Assembly (NCBI GenBank): GCA_947623455.1
Contig: OX392527.1
Location: 47,784,401 to 47,848,400 of the forward strand
Reading direction: 5' to 3'
Length of the DNA stretch: 64,000 nt
Source of the DNA: Mimachlamys varia
Lineage: Eukaryota; Mollusca; Bivalvia; Pectinida; Pectinidae
Numbering within the stretch: the first letter of the stretch is position 1; each line of letters begins with the position of its first letter. The notes beneath the pieces are model-generated. The model did not search any database. It saw only the letters and a list, made by a program, of their open reading frames with translations, and was not told where the DNA came from. This document shows, piece after piece, positions 19,521 through 31,808 of the stretch. The translations under genes and the position numbers were made by a program.

Positions 19521-22500
19521 TCGATCTGGCATACGTATGAAGCCTGGCTGTCGCAATCCAGTGCAATCCAATCTCCTGATTCTAACTCCTTGGCCGCACA
19601 ATAGTTCGGGCCAGTAACAATCGGTTGCGTTGACTTCCAATTAGTCCAGTTATCTGATTTGACAGTTTTTCCACTTCCTGCCCAAACCCAATCCTCCCGG
19701 TCATCCGAGTACCTCAAACCAATCCACACATTCGTCATGTTGACACATCGTCCACTACCTTGATTAAGAAAATACAATTTCACAACACATGTCTTGTGCA
19801 ATCTAGGATATCTAACAGTGTCGTCAGTAATACCAAATGTTTTTCACGAGTGGAGCCACAATAGTGAAAAAATATTTAGTATTACTGAAGACAATGTTAG
19901 ATATTCTGTTTATTACATTTTAATAGCAAAATCTACCTGGGCAGCTTTTGCTTTTCTTCGTTGTCGTTTTGTAACGAGTATTTTGATTGGTCACCAGTGA
20001 AAAACATCACTTTCATAGAATAAATATTTTTCAATATTGCACTGGTAAAAAGTAATTAAAGACGATATTGTTCTTATTTTGACTTCAGACTGAGTTTCGC
20101 GTTGTTTCAGCAGGTTATAAAGATAATGAAATGATAATAAACAAACGTTTACATACTACGAGGTAAACTTTACATAAATTCTTATCGGATAGTTTTGTCT
20201 GTTCTACCAGTATCATTAATACATAAAATGCCCTAAACTTACCGCAAATATAACCGTTATAAGTCCAGAGAAATTCCTCTTTTTCGAACGTGTGCGTTTC
20301 AGCTAATATAGATCCCATAGATTTTGCGCAGGACTCCTAAAATGTAGATATGAAATATACTTGCAACATATATGGCTTAAACATTTATTTCTCCCGATAT
20401 TACATGTATCTGTTTAACCATTTTCATGAGTCAGGCGTCAAAAAAACTATAATCAGAACTCAAAATCGATTAAACTAAAGCAAAGTATAAACAAATGAAA
20501 AAATTTACATGGAAACCTTTGAAAAAGTACAGGAGAAAAAGACAAGGGCTCGTATTCATGAAACCGTTCTCGTGCTCAAACATGGATTCTGTGCTCAAGT
20601 CAGATTTCTTGAAACTCACCTAATTGATATCAACCATCAAAAAGTCAATTGTAAATATCAAAAACAGTATTCGGCTTCATGGATCCTCACTCTTTTACAA
20701 AAACTTTGACAATATCAGAATTTTTAAAGAAATGAGGTTTAAGCACAAAATCCATGCATGAGCATGAGAACGGTTTCATGAATACGGGCCCAAGTGTTTT
20801 GGAGGAGTAAGCGTGTTCTGCTTCATCCTTTAATGTAATCGCTTTAATGTTAGAAATGGGGCATCATTCTCAATCTTCAAAACGTCCATCGTCATATCAT
20901 ACAAGAACAATTCTCAATGATACCAATATGGTCAACACAAAAAAATATTCATATTCTTTATCAATCTGCATGTTTAGAATCCCTGTTTCGTAATCTATGT
21001 CGTCAGAAGCCGACATCTATAACAAAAATATTGATAATCAGAGACAATCCGTAAACAGCGATTTGTTTACACATATGTTGGGGAATCAGGGGCGTGACTC
21101 TCAAGAAAGAGAAAGTTTACTATCGAAAATCGATATCTTCACCGAAAATCGATATATTCATATATTCATATGTCGGTATAGCAAGCTGTCCGTGTTGCTC
21201 ATAGTTTAAGTAAAGATCAGGGTAAGCCGCTGATTTCAATTTCAAAAGGGTATACACGACCAACTAGGTCAGCAACTTCTTGTTTTCATAATCAACACAT
21301 TGTTTATAAACCTGAAAGTGAGATTTCGCAAAATTTGATTTTACCTGTCCTTATAAACTCCTCGACAAATTCAGCCTCGCATGAAAACAAAAACAAGTCA
21401 GTCAAGAGTGGGACACAGTTTGTTCCCATAGGAATGCCAACAGTTTGCAGAAAATTCTTTCCTTCAAACTCAACAACGATATATAGTATTAACCAGGAAT
21501 CTAATAAATCGTACTGTTACGTCCTCATAATATTTCATCTAGCTTTTGCTATTTTCACAAGTGCCTGTTTGTTCCAAAACCGGTGTGGGAGGGGGAAGAG
21601 GGGGGGGGGGCGGGGGTAGGGGTAGGTCTGTATACATATAAAGGAAATGGCCATTTTTATTAGTTTTTCGCAGTTAAAACTTATTGTTTTTTTTTGTAGC
21701 TTGTAGCTGCCCAACATTGCAGACAAACAGGGGTGAAACCCTTGTAACTGATCAGATCAATGGTAAAACAGGAGTATGTGGTACGTAATTAAGCTTTTGC
21801 CCTTTTACTCTACGCGAGGTTTCCGTCCTCGCTGAGCTCACCTTAGGACACCTGCGTTACCTTTTGACAGATATACCGTCCCAGTCAAACTCCCCGCCTG
21901 TGGCCCAAAACCATATTTTTGAAGACAGCTCTCACAATGAGATACTGGAGACGTTCTTTCGGTTTCGTATGTGATATGGTAGTGTTTTGGGTAGAAAATT
22001 CAAAAGGGTAAACAAAACATTTTTGAGCAGGGGTGCTCAAAATTGATCAGAAGATCTTTAGAGGTTTTCTTTTTAAAAATCCGCATCCAATTAATGCCAC
22101 TCTGGAGTTTGTAATGTAAATATAAAGTTTCTTCATCAGTTCACCTCACCATTCTGTTTATCACAGTGTGAGAAGTTTAATAATAAAGAAAAGGGGTTTC
22201 ACAACCAAATCTCTTCAAAATTATTGACATCACAATAAACAGTAATATTTAAGGTATTACCTTGGCTCCACTCCAGGTATCATTAGTATACGCCCATAAC
22301 TTCACACATGTGTCGCCTATTTGGCCCCAATCCCCCGGGCATTTTACAGTGCTATATGCTGAAAATAAAGTGACACTTACAGCTATTTAATAAATGCATG
22401 TTCATTTTATTCATAAAGTTTGTTTGCGTTCTACTCCAGTTTCGATTGGCAATAATATTTTGTCATTTGCAATCAAATATATTTCTATCTTGGGAATATT

Positions 22501-25500
22501 AACCATAATTGAGTGTAGCTGTGCATGCATGTTGGTATATTTATTTCATGAATGTTTGAGGAAAAACTATTTTCAGGAAGACTAGCTCTTTAGTGGTAGT
22601 TTATGTATACAGTAAAAGCCAAAATATTCGCGCGTGGAATTTTTCGCTTAGTCTGCCTCCAAACTATTTGCGATGTGGAAATATTCGCGGTGCAGTCATG
22701 CATTTTGCACCGTGTACTATTATACTATTATTCAATGTTAAGTTTGAGTAGTGTAAAACATGTCCGCGTGTTGATATATTCACGGTAACGTAAGGCGAGC
22801 GAAATAAGAGAAAATTTCCACACCGCGAAAAAATCCACTTTTACAGTATATGGAAGTTAATGGGTTTTCTAATCAAAACTTTTCTTAAAGTAAAACCGCA
22901 GTAAAACGTTCTACTAAAAAATTAAAAAAATCAATATACATTTTCTCATTAAAGTATGCTTTCCTGTATATTACTTCTCGTTTTAATGTGTTAGGTTTAC
23001 TGATAAACCATATTGGTTATATAAGCCCCCCCCCCCCCATTACCAAAGACTTATTCTGTCTCCATTTTCTACATCTGCAACTGTTCAGTAATTTCATTCC
23101 CATTTTCAAAAATCTCCCAATATGTCATTAGTACCTTATAACTAGTTGAGAGAGCAAGAGTTTTTGCAAAACGTACAAATGAACAATGAATAATAGAGTA
23201 GGCACTCGGATTTAGTACCTATAGAAGCAGTGTTAATGCTGCATTATGTCATTTGTAATCATTAAAGCGATACTTGTGTATCTGAAAAAGAGTGCATGTG
23301 TACCGGTTTAAAGAAGTTACGGAAATTATTGATGTTAAAAGCTTTCATTGCTATTTTTATCTCACTTCATCCTGTTTTTTTTTTTTTACATTAGGGATAA
23401 TTATTTCCTTTTATTGAATCAATGATATCCAGAGATTTATACTGAAATGCTGCCATATTGTCAAATATTGAAGACTGTTCACAAGATTTTAGTCACAAAA
23501 TGATGCAAATTAATATGAATATCAAGTTTAGATACCAATGTGTGTGCTAAAGAACTGGCCATGCAATGATTATTGATTCTACCGTGCAATAACTTTGAAA
23601 CATAACAATTGTGTCTGTACTATCATTCATAGTGCTTTGAAGATTCGGAGCCATGAAAATTAATTCAGTTTACGTATTTCATTACTCCTTGCTTTATATA
23701 TAGAATATCCTTTCATAACCAGGGTCGGTCTAAACCAACTTCAAACAAAACATAATTACGATTAGGTTGAGACACATGGCCCTGATGAATTAATTTTAAC
23801 AAAATCGATATAAGTTTCATTTTACTTCTAAATTCTTAAAATAAAGGGGTTTTATGTACCTGAACCTTCAGCTTCTATGTTAGTTTAGAAATTTCGGATT
23901 CCCGACTTTGGGCCCCTAGTACTAGTATCACTGAAGAATCCTAGGAGGACGAAACAGCTGTATGATGCAGTTTAATTCATATTTTCGGCATACTGTATCT
24001 ATTACTTAATTTAAAATGTGCATCATATGTGTGTGCACAGTTGCTTGAGTTTCTGTCAGTATATAAAAAAATGTTTATATATATTGAGCCACGGCCCATT
24101 ACAGAATATAATGGACGTCCATTACATTACTGTAATGGGAGGCTCATTTCACACATATATATTTATTATTTACTGACAGAAACTCAAGCAACTGTGGTAT
24201 GTGTTAAACATAAATGTACATTGCAAATGAGTACTTAAGAATGTATATTGTTCATGAAAGCTTGCAATGTTGAATATACAACCCAAAGGCAGAATAATGT
24301 GAAACAAATGAAAATGTTCTTCGTTGATGATACACTACAGTCACAGAGAGCTGAACACTCTGTCGTAACGCTTCAAAGAAAAAATTCTGAATTGCATTAA
24401 AGAAGAAATTCATCAGTATGCGTGTTTTAATTAAAGTGCAATTTGATTGTGCAATTTGATTTGTTTTTGTACAGTTTTGAAACTATCCTAATAAGTTTAA
24501 AGTGTGAAACATCGTACTGAAAATTTCACACTTTACACGTTTCTGGAATAGGAAAACAACTTCCATACCTCATCAAAATCTCAATTCATGCTATTTTTTT
24601 CTGTATTGGAAAACCATTTGAAGGCCTACCGCTTGAACTATACTTTCTTTATGACTCAACAGTGAATGACTTACGATGCTTGACACATTTGTATCCTGTC
24701 GGAAACGGCACACACATCTCAGTAATGTCACATGTATGATCTACACAGTTTCCTAGAATTCGCTGGAAAAAAAGAGAAAAGAAAATACAAAGGGTGTAAC
24801 GCATTTTCGTATTTCATTTATCTATTTTTAACCTAGAGAAATCCTTTTATAAAGGAATCTGAAATCAAATATATTGCAATATTTTCCGTTTGAAATGGTG
24901 TTCTTAATTTTGTTTATATAAAATTGGTCCGGGAAATTTTAATCTTATAATGATGATAAAATATATAGTAGTGGTTACATTATCGTTGAGATAACATTTA
25001 AGACAAATGGGCCTTAAAATATTGTAAAGAAATAAATACATTTACGTTAAAACAAAAGCAGGCAATGCCAAAAAATGGCTGGGAAAGACATTGACAAAAC
25101 CATGTAGGGGCTCGTTCGTGGATATACCGATATAATCTATAGTCCTAAAGGGTTACCATTTTGGTTTAACCCTTAGCAGAAACCCCTGCTTATAACCAAA
25201 CATATTCACCCCTCGGGATCACTGTCATACCTAGTGACTATTAATATGTTTCTCACAGCATATCTGCAGTCAAACGTCTACTGATAGTAATCGGGCATGT
25301 TCTTTTAAACAACAACAGAGACGAAATCTATTGCGTTGTATACATGTTTCAGTGCGTGCTTTTCTGCAGGAGTTTAACTTCATATAGTGTATGATATTAT
25401 GATTTCAATTCATAAATGTAAGAAACATGCTGAACTGATGGAAGCATAACACATTTCTGCTTTTGTAGATTATAGATTAACCTACCTTTGGTATTTTCGC

Positions 25501-25809
25501 TCTGCGCACACTATCTCCCCCAAATGTTGTCGAATACCAATCATCGGCGTCTGTGAAACTCAGCCTACACTCTTGGTCACTTCTCCAGTAGGTGAGAGAT
25601 TTGCAAAGTTTTAAAGAGTAGCAGTATTCCATGCATTGGTACAATGATTCTGCAATTGCAGAGTAGATTTTTTTAAACATTTCTACGTATTTTATGTGTA
25701 ACGAAACAGTACTCATGTGTGAGTTGGGTGCCGGATCTGATGAGGAAAAAACAATCGAGAAGACAAAAACTAGGTACAACCCCCGCACAAAGATAAACTT
25801 TCCGTTCAT
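19521..25809 (-). CDS. Secreted PAN/apple + EGF-like + C-type lectin domain protein (3' end not found)
   Basis: Five exons join in frame: 25486-25809, 24675-24762, 22261-22358, 20243-20336, 19521-19758 (280 aa plus two bases). A hydrophobic signal peptide covers about residues 1-24. A PAN/apple-like module has Cys59, Cys63, Cys69 and Cys81; an EGF-like module has cysteines at 114, 119, 125 and 134. The lectin fold runs from Cys144 (CPGDW) to YVCQ (Cys278), with WIGL at 213 and the canonical 173-278 and 255-270 cysteine pairs. An extra Cys201/Cys206 pair is likely. The sugar/calcium motifs are altered: QPI where EPN or QPD is usual, and DWIALDC where WND is usual. Calcium-dependent sugar binding is therefore doubtful. 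The last exon ends in GTAAGT in phase 2, so at least one more exon follows. Role in recognition or adhesion outside the cell is inferred. Confidence 0.88.
19806..19904. repeat. Foldback sequence in the last seen lectin intron
   Basis: GATATCTAACAGTGTCGTCA and its near complement bracket a TTTTTCAC...GTGAAAAAA stem around a short loop. Likely a MITE end or foldback; no target duplication was identified. Confidence 0.6.
20430..21500 (-). pseudogene. Retroelement fragment with reverse-transcriptase remnants, interrupted
   Basis: Antisense copy of the same retroelement: 3' tail (20430-20546 and 20795 on), C-terminal part near 21000-21060, and about 21330-21500 encoding the segment before the active site (GIPMGTNC, then SCEAEF). 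It is broken by stops and by the foldback element at 20547-20790. Lies in the lectin intron between exons 3 and 4. Confidence 0.75.
20547..20790. mobile_element. Foldback element nested in the retroelement
   Basis: Inverted ends GGGCTCGTATTCATGAAACC and the near complement closing at GGGCC. CAAG is directly repeated at 20543-20546 and 20791-20794. The uninterrupted site is seen in the related copies near 9830, which read across the junction, so insertion is well supported. Confidence 0.8.
21598..21616 (+). repeat. G-run cluster
   Basis: A run of ten G followed by CGGGGGTAGGGG, a candidate four-stranded DNA site in the lectin intron. Confidence 0.5.
22602..22853. mobile_element. Mariner-like MITE
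   Basis: Ends TATACAGTAAAAGCC and, inverted, TATACTGTAAAAGTGG, followed on both sides by ATTCGCG/TTTCGCG-type sequence. TA at both edges fits a TA target site. Sits in lectin intron 2. Confidence 0.7.
23834..24035. repeat. Dispersed repeat, copy 1 of a pair
   Basis: Homologous over about 200 bp to 26586-26775, sharing AAAGGGGTTTTA, TCACTGAAGA-TCCTAGGAGG and CATACTGTATCTATTACT. A third short piece is at 15830-15890. Class unknown. Confidence 0.65.
24036..24196. mobile_element. 161-bp foldback element
   Basis: Inverted ends CACAGTTGCTTGAGTTTCTG extend about 30 bp. The centre has a second palindrome built on CCCATTACAG and CTGTAATGGG. TATGTGT occurs next to both ends but not as a clean duplication. 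It abuts the dispersed repeat at 23834-24035. Confidence 0.7.
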
Positions 25810-26585
25810 TGCCGTTTTAGAGGAGTTAATCTGATGTCAAATAGGAAGAGTAACTCTGAGTCCGGTTGATGTTAGCTTAGCTTTACCCTGTGAAATCACA
25901 TAGGTAACAGTTCTAGTCCTTCGATTACACAGAGAAAATGTTATTCACCCAACTTGATCGGATCTAGGAATGTGAAATGGGCAATATCGGGTGATTTTAG
26001 TCCCTTAAGTGGCAAATGCAATTTACTCCACCTACTTTGAATGTCATGCGTAGTAAGGCTTTGAATTATATAACAGTGCAGTCTGACAAGCAATGTGATG
26101 CAGGGACACAGATAGGGAATAGAGTCATCAATCTTCCCATTGCTTTGGCAACGAACATGTTATTCGACAAGATATGATAATGATTGAATAAAGGATTAGT
26201 AGTAATATTTTTGTCATTCATTGGTGTGTAACATACATTGATGCACCTACAAATTGATTGGTACACGCTAGCGCACCGTGTTGAATATGTAGGTTAGCCA
26301 ATGTATGGTACACACCAATAAATGTCAAAAAAGACAACCAATACTTAAATTTACATTTTTTTGTTTACCAAACTGCATTTAATACAGACATATCCATGAA
26401 GTATTAGTCAAAGCCTGTTTCAACGTTAGGGTAAATCCAGACAGAGAACTGCCACTGGTTTTTAGTCCCCGAGGTTTGCTGGAGCCTCCATAGCCACAGT
26501 TAATCTCATTCGAGTAGTGGCACGGTACATAATATACACATTTTCGTAGTACACGATTTGAAATTATACAAAACTAGCTTAATTT

Positions 26586-26775
26586 TACTTCTAAATTCAT
26601 AAACTAAAGGGGTTTTACGCACCTGACCCTCCTGCTTCTACATTAGTTAAGAAATTTTGGATTCCCACCTTTTGGCCTCTGGCATCACTGAAGAGTCCTA
26701 GGAGGTGCAGTTTAATTCATTTTTCGGCATACTGTATCTATTACTAAATTTAAAAGGTGCAGGATATGTATGTGT
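26586..26775. repeat. Dispersed repeat, copy 2 of a pair
   Basis: See 23834-24035. This copy lacks the ACGAAACAGCTGTATGA segment and is not followed by the foldback element, so the two insertions are independent. Confidence 0.65.
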
Positions 26776-26835
26776 TACGTCATCTTCAGTGGTAATGTAA
26801 ATATTGTATCAAACAAAAAGCGCGAAGTTGAGTTA

Positions 26836-26891
26836 ATCGGGAACCGTCGATTTTCCGTAAACGAGAACGGAAATTGTCGACCGTTCCCGAT
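26836..26891. repeat. Near-perfect 56-bp palindrome, ATCGGGAACCGTCG family, copy 2
   Basis: The same arms as 1826-1883 with the loop inverted (CCGTAAACGAGAACGG). Flanked by GTTA at 26832-26835 and 26892-26895, a likely 4-bp target duplication. Confidence 0.78.
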
Positions 26892-27004
26892 GTTATTGGA
26901 AAAGTACATACATTGAGCATAGTAGCTTTATCAAGTCACTGTGTAGTGGAAATGTAAATATTTAATATTAATTACAAGCATTAAGAAAACAATATAACAT
27001 CGCT

Positions 27005-27397
27005 TTAAAGGTCCAATATACGTAACTTTCGGCAAATCTTGAAGCGAAAATCAAGCCTAAAAACTTATTATCTTTATAGATTTAGTTAAGATTAACTGAT
27101 ATCAGCAAATATTCAAGATGAATTCTTATGCGGTTACCGGTACAGCAGCAGCTGAAACTCGGTATTTGTAAACACGCGTCAATTTTGAAACGCCTTCTCA
27201 CTTCGGTTTGTTGTTAAAGTGGGCCCCACCTGAATTATTTTCAATTCTTTGGATTTTTCTGTCAAGACTTTCTTGTTAGTTACCGCTCGGGTTTACTTCG
27301 TTTTAGTCTTATTTTTGCATGGTTATCAACTGGATTTTTTTCAGAATTGTTCAGAATCACGAAAAATTTCCTAAAGTTACGTATATTGGGCCTTTAA
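27005..27397. mobile_element. MITE with TTAA-flanked ends, copy 2 (longer)
   Basis: Begins TTAAAGGTCCAATATACG and ends with the matching complement (CGTATATTGGGCCTTTAA), 22 bp of inverted terminal repeat. The left 240 bp are an inverted homologue of 6096-6339; the right part is extra. Confidence 0.72.
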
Positions 27398-27419
27398 AAG
27401 CAAGTAATATCCCAAAATG

Positions 27420-28370
27420 GAAAAAATATAATGGAGACATGATTTCTATTTTGAAAGATTTTTCAGCAGACTGTTGGCATTCCCATTGGAACAAACTGTA
27501 CCCTCTCTTCGCTGACTTGTTTTTGTTTTCATACGAGGCTGAATTTGTGAAAGGGCTAACCAAGACAGATAACAAACAAAAATCATGCCAAATCTTTGAA
27601 ATTCACATTTAGATATATCGACGATTTGTTGTCTATGAAAAAGAAGAACTTTGCTGACCACGACGATCGTATATACCCTTCTGAACTTGAAATAAAGGAC
27701 ACAACGGGCTCTTCTACATCAGCCACTTACCTCGATCTCTACTTAAATATGACCAACAAGGAGATTTTATAACTAAGCTATACGATAAACGTGACGATTT
27801 CAATTTTCCTGTCGTGAACTTTCCATTTCTTAATAGTAACATCCTACTTAATAGTAGCTTCTCCAACCTATGGTGTTAACATGTCCCAGTTGATTCGTTA
27901 TTCTATGGCTTGCTCTTAATATCGTGATTCTCTTAATCGATGTCGACTGCTGACAAACAAATTAACAACACGGGGATTCGAGAAAAGCAGGTTGATCAGA
28001 ACAATGGGCAAATTCTTGGCCGCAATCTTTGTCTCATTGAAAATTATTCTGTATCTTTGTGTGTTATGAAGATAGACGTTTTTCAGCATTCTAATTAGTT
28101 TGCTTACTTATTGTGATTGAAAATGACTCGGTCCTCATTTCGAGGACTTGATGTTTACTTAGATGTGACCAATATTGCCATGGCGGGTGTCGTCGACGAA
28201 GCAGAAGAAGCTTACTCTTCTGGAGCACCTGGTCTAATTCTCTTGTACTTTTACAAGGGTCTCCATGGAGATTTTTCTTTTTTGTATTTTGCCCCTAGTG
28301 TAATCGATTTGAGTTCGTATTATGGTTTTGTTGACGCTTCGGTACTCTCTATTTTTTGTTCATTTTAATA
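27420..28370 (+). pseudogene. Retroelement reverse transcriptase, broken copy with YIDDLL motif
   Basis: The longest copy of the family. In changing frames it shows GIPIGTN, YEAEFVKG, the catalytic YIDDLL at about 27617, YPSELEIKDTT and DDFNFPVVN, then the 3' tail with GLILLYFYKGLHG. Stops and frameshifts interrupt it repeatedly, so it is inactive. The polymerase class (Penelope-like or another non-LTR type) cannot be settled from this fragment. Confidence 0.82.
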
Positions 28371-28379
28371 CTACGGTGA

Positions 28380-29060
28380 TGAAATCAAAATTTGATTTAT
28401 CACCGAAAATAATACACACTTTGGACTGTTAGTGTAAGTAATCAATTTGAAAATCAAGCATGTCACACTCGCATAGTCCGAAATACATGGATGTAATCTC
28501 ATTTAAGAAAAACATGCACTCTACAATAATATTCTTGTTTCTGTACATATACATTTTTTTTTAACATTCTCTTATTTTAGCACTGAAAACATTTCGCTTG
28601 ATTGCACTAATTGAAATTTCTGTCCATTACTTTCTGTGGCAGATATCTTGGTTGTTCCAATTTATCATTGCGATAATCTGCTAAATTTGGCTATGCGAGT
28701 GCGCCAAAAAAGGTATGTTTACATTATGTATATTTATTTCAAATATTTATTTACCATTATTCCTAGCGTTGAGGAAACGTGCCTACTGTAAAAGCCAGTG
28801 CTTACTCAATCAGGAATCGATCCTAGCCAAGCGTCCCCTTCCATAAAAGAAATACGCCGACGGTTGTTTAAAAAGTAGTTGTTGTATGTTATATTTATCA
28901 TATCGTATGCCGGGAGAGAACGTTTAATAAGTTGAAATAACTAATGTTCGATCCCCATGTCGTTTTGATGACAATGAGATATGTATAAAGTAAAAGTAAA
29001 GAAAAATATTTGTTTTCATTACAATCAGCCTCACATGAAACAAAAAAAAAAAAACAATGC
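28380..29060. other. Intergenic, no gene seen
   Basis: AT-rich sequence without domains or repeats that I recognise. Confidence 0.5.
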
Positions 29061-29067
29061 CGGTCAC

Positions 29068-29530
29068 GAAAAGGTCGGTCGTCCTTGGTTACCGAGAAGA
29101 ATATCATATGTTCCTGGAAGATTAAACGTCTACTGCTTCCTCGACGACACTCGCCATGTAAATCTAGGTCAAATCTAAGTATAAATGTCATGACCTCAAA
29201 GTAAGAACTGGGGCATGATTCTCAATCACAACAAGCAGGCATACTTATGCACATGTTGAAAGCGTCCATCTTTGTTTCACACAAGGATACAGAATATTTA
29301 TCAATGAGACAAAGATGGCGACCATAACACTTGCTAATAGTCTTCATCAACTTCAACATCTCTCGAATCGTGTCGTAAGTTTGTTCGTCAGCAGCTGAAT
29401 TTATCACGAAAATTTTGATATTCAGAGCAAGCCCTAGAATAACAAATCAATTGAACTTGTTAGCACTAAAGGTTGGAGAAGCAGGGATGTTTCTATCAAG
29501 AAACGGAAAATTCAACTAGTCCAACCATTG
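29068..29530 (-). pseudogene. Retroelement C-terminal fragment
   Basis: Antisense copy. The frame at 29222-29407 keeps the YGRHLCLIDKYSVSL segment seen at the C-terminus of the family; the 3' tail runs down to about 29068. Confidence 0.72.
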
Positions 29531-30030
29531 AATTGAAAGAGATTAAATGTGTACCATTGCAAATATCGGCTAAGTAATTAGCATAAAAATGAACATCCCT
29601 ACCTTTATTTCACACAAAACAATATTACATTCCATTATTAGAAAATGATGGTAATGATAATTCATACTGGAAACTTTTCTCGCTGTACCTTACTAACATG
29701 TGTACGTACAATATGTAAATGAGAAGTGTATATATATATATATGTACTGTAAAGCGCTTTAGAGTGGCTTATTTTAGCTAGATAGGGCGCTATATTAAAT
29801 GTTGTATATTATGATTTTGAAATATGTTCAGACCTTATAAAAGTGTTATGTGTATCAAGTGGTATCGTTAATCCAACTATAGACTTGTTTTACCTACATG
29901 CCTTATGTGGAACGCTTTTATATACAGCTAGGATACCTTCACTAAATATTTAGAACGATTCTTTATTAGGTTTTTAAAAAATATCTTACAGGATACCTTT
30001 TCAATGGGGTAGTAGAGATATAGATGGGAT

Positions 30031-30086
30031 CATCGTCGGAAACCCACGGTACACTTCTCTGACGCATGCACGGGTTTCCGACGATG
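30031..30086. mobile_element. Foldback MITE, CATCGTCGG family, copy C (56 bp)
   Basis: CATCGTCGGAAACCC and its exact complement around a short loop containing CTTCTCTGACG as in copy B. Flanks AGATGGGAT and GGATGGGAT match at 8 of 9 positions, a 9-bp target duplication. A short GGGAT tandem follows to about 30106. Confidence 0.82.
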
Positions 30087-31560
30087 GGATGGGATGGGAT
30101 GGGATGCGGTTATTTACTTAATTTAAGCCATTGTCTATTTGAAGTTTTCGTGTGTGAACTCCACCCATACCCATATAGATATCTAACATCAGCTTGAAAA
30201 CCTGTGAGCGTCCACGATAATCTGGGAGTACTGACTTTACATACCACGGATCAAGTAACATCAAACAGCCAACTGAGTGCTTTGACATATATGCATTTGA
30301 AGAGTTTTAAAGTCATAGTTGCTTCTTATAAAATATGTACGAATGCTGATTGGATTCCACTGACAAAAAGGCGGCAATGCGAATGACGTGAACACCTATT
30401 GAACAAAATATAAAGATGTATACCAAAGGTATATTTAGTAAAACAATCTTCGTTATGCATTCTCTTGAAAAAACTTAACTTAATGCTATCTTTTGCAACC
30501 ATGGTTCATCATGTGTTGGTTTGTATTGCAGAAGCGAAAAGAAATGTTGGAAGAAGGAGAAGAAAAATCAGAAAAAAAGATGAAAAAGCAGAAAAGGAAT
30601 ACCGGTATATAAAAGAGACTGCAAACAATATATTCCTTTACGTAAAGAGTCACGTTATTGGCGGTTGCCATAGTTACAAGTTAATTTCCCGGGGTCATTA
30701 ACCGGCGACGTCAATGCATGTTCATGTTCGATTTATTTATTAAATGTCAGATGTCCATGGCCAGTGTTCCGCCAATGAAAACTCTTCTAAGAAAAGTGAG
30801 GTATAATAACAATAATTGCCTATTAGCGTCTGTAATAGTCTACGTGTTTGTTGACTTTTTAAACAACATGTCTCATAATTCATTAAACGAGGCTGAATTT
30901 CGATAAATATAGTTTCAATAAAATATTTTTTCGAATTAAGTTCTGTTTCGTTTTTACCGTACGATGATGTATAATGGCCCCATAAAAGAAGCAATGAAAT
31001 TAAGTTTGATAATAAAATATCAGTAAACGAGGCTGAATTTCGATAAATATAGTTTCAATATATTTTTTCCAATTAAGTTCTGTTTTGACAATTTTTTCAC
31101 CTTACGATGAAGTATAATGGCAAAGAGACAACGTCCCTAGTGATAGAGTTCACCAGGTTCGCCCTAACACCGAGATAATTGAAATAAGTCACAAAAGGAT
31201 TTACGATGATAGACTTATAAATGAGTGATGAACTCGGTACAAAATTCCAGACCTCCTACAGATAATTGAAGTTAACACAACAACTGGTGCTTATAAAATA
31301 CTAAATGTTTATATTTGCACTTTTAAAGTGGGGCTTATGTTATTAGAGGAATAGGAAACAATGCCCTACCGCTGAGATAAAGGGAAATCATTTTCTTCTA
31401 ATGGCGAGACACCTTTAGTAATCAATGCACGTGGGGTTTTTTTCTAACTCCAACCCAGGATGTTTGACTCCTCGAATCTCCTACCTTGAACGGTGAGGGG
31501 TCAACGCGCACGGCTCCAGATTGTAATACATGTATGGCGAGGAATAGTGATAAAGATAGC

Positions 31561-31630
31561 GCCGTCGCTGGGACTCGCACCCGCGACCCTTGGCTCTCCA
31601 GCCCAATGCTATACCATTGAGCCGAAGAGA
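31561..31630 (-). repeat. tRNA-like sequence, probable SINE head
   Basis: The minus strand has A-box-like GGCTCAATGGTATAGC, an anticodon-like arm and B-box-like GGTGCGAGTCCC, but the acceptor ends do not pair. A pseudo-tRNA or SINE head rather than a tRNA gene. Confidence 0.5.
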
Positions 31631-31737
31631 AAATTACCTACAGCTGACGATTGAGTAAAGAAGGCATATTAAAAACTACCTGATTTTAAGCCATGTGACC
31701 ATGAAGAAATACTGGTCGCTTTTACGGACTCGGCTAG

Positions 31738-31808
31738 AGAGAATTTCTCATTCGGTAGAGCATAGGACTAGACCTAGTTAGCCAGAGGTCCCAGGTTCGT
31801 CTCTTAAG
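31738..31808 (+). repeat. Second tRNA-like sequence
   Basis: TCATTCGGTAGAGCAT and GGTTCGTCTC resemble degenerate A and B boxes. No cloverleaf closes. Confidence 0.35.

Noticed and set aside
28117..28368. 83-codon plus-strand open frame
   Set aside because: Lies in the 3' tail of the broken retroelement copy and recurs in other copies.
30465..30701. Lys-rich plus-strand open frame of 78 codons
   Set aside because: No domain, no splice context; low-complexity AT/GA-rich sequence explains it.
31561..31630. tRNA gene
   Set aside because: A and B boxes are present but acceptor strands do not pair, and a Ser-like anticodon lacks the long variable arm.
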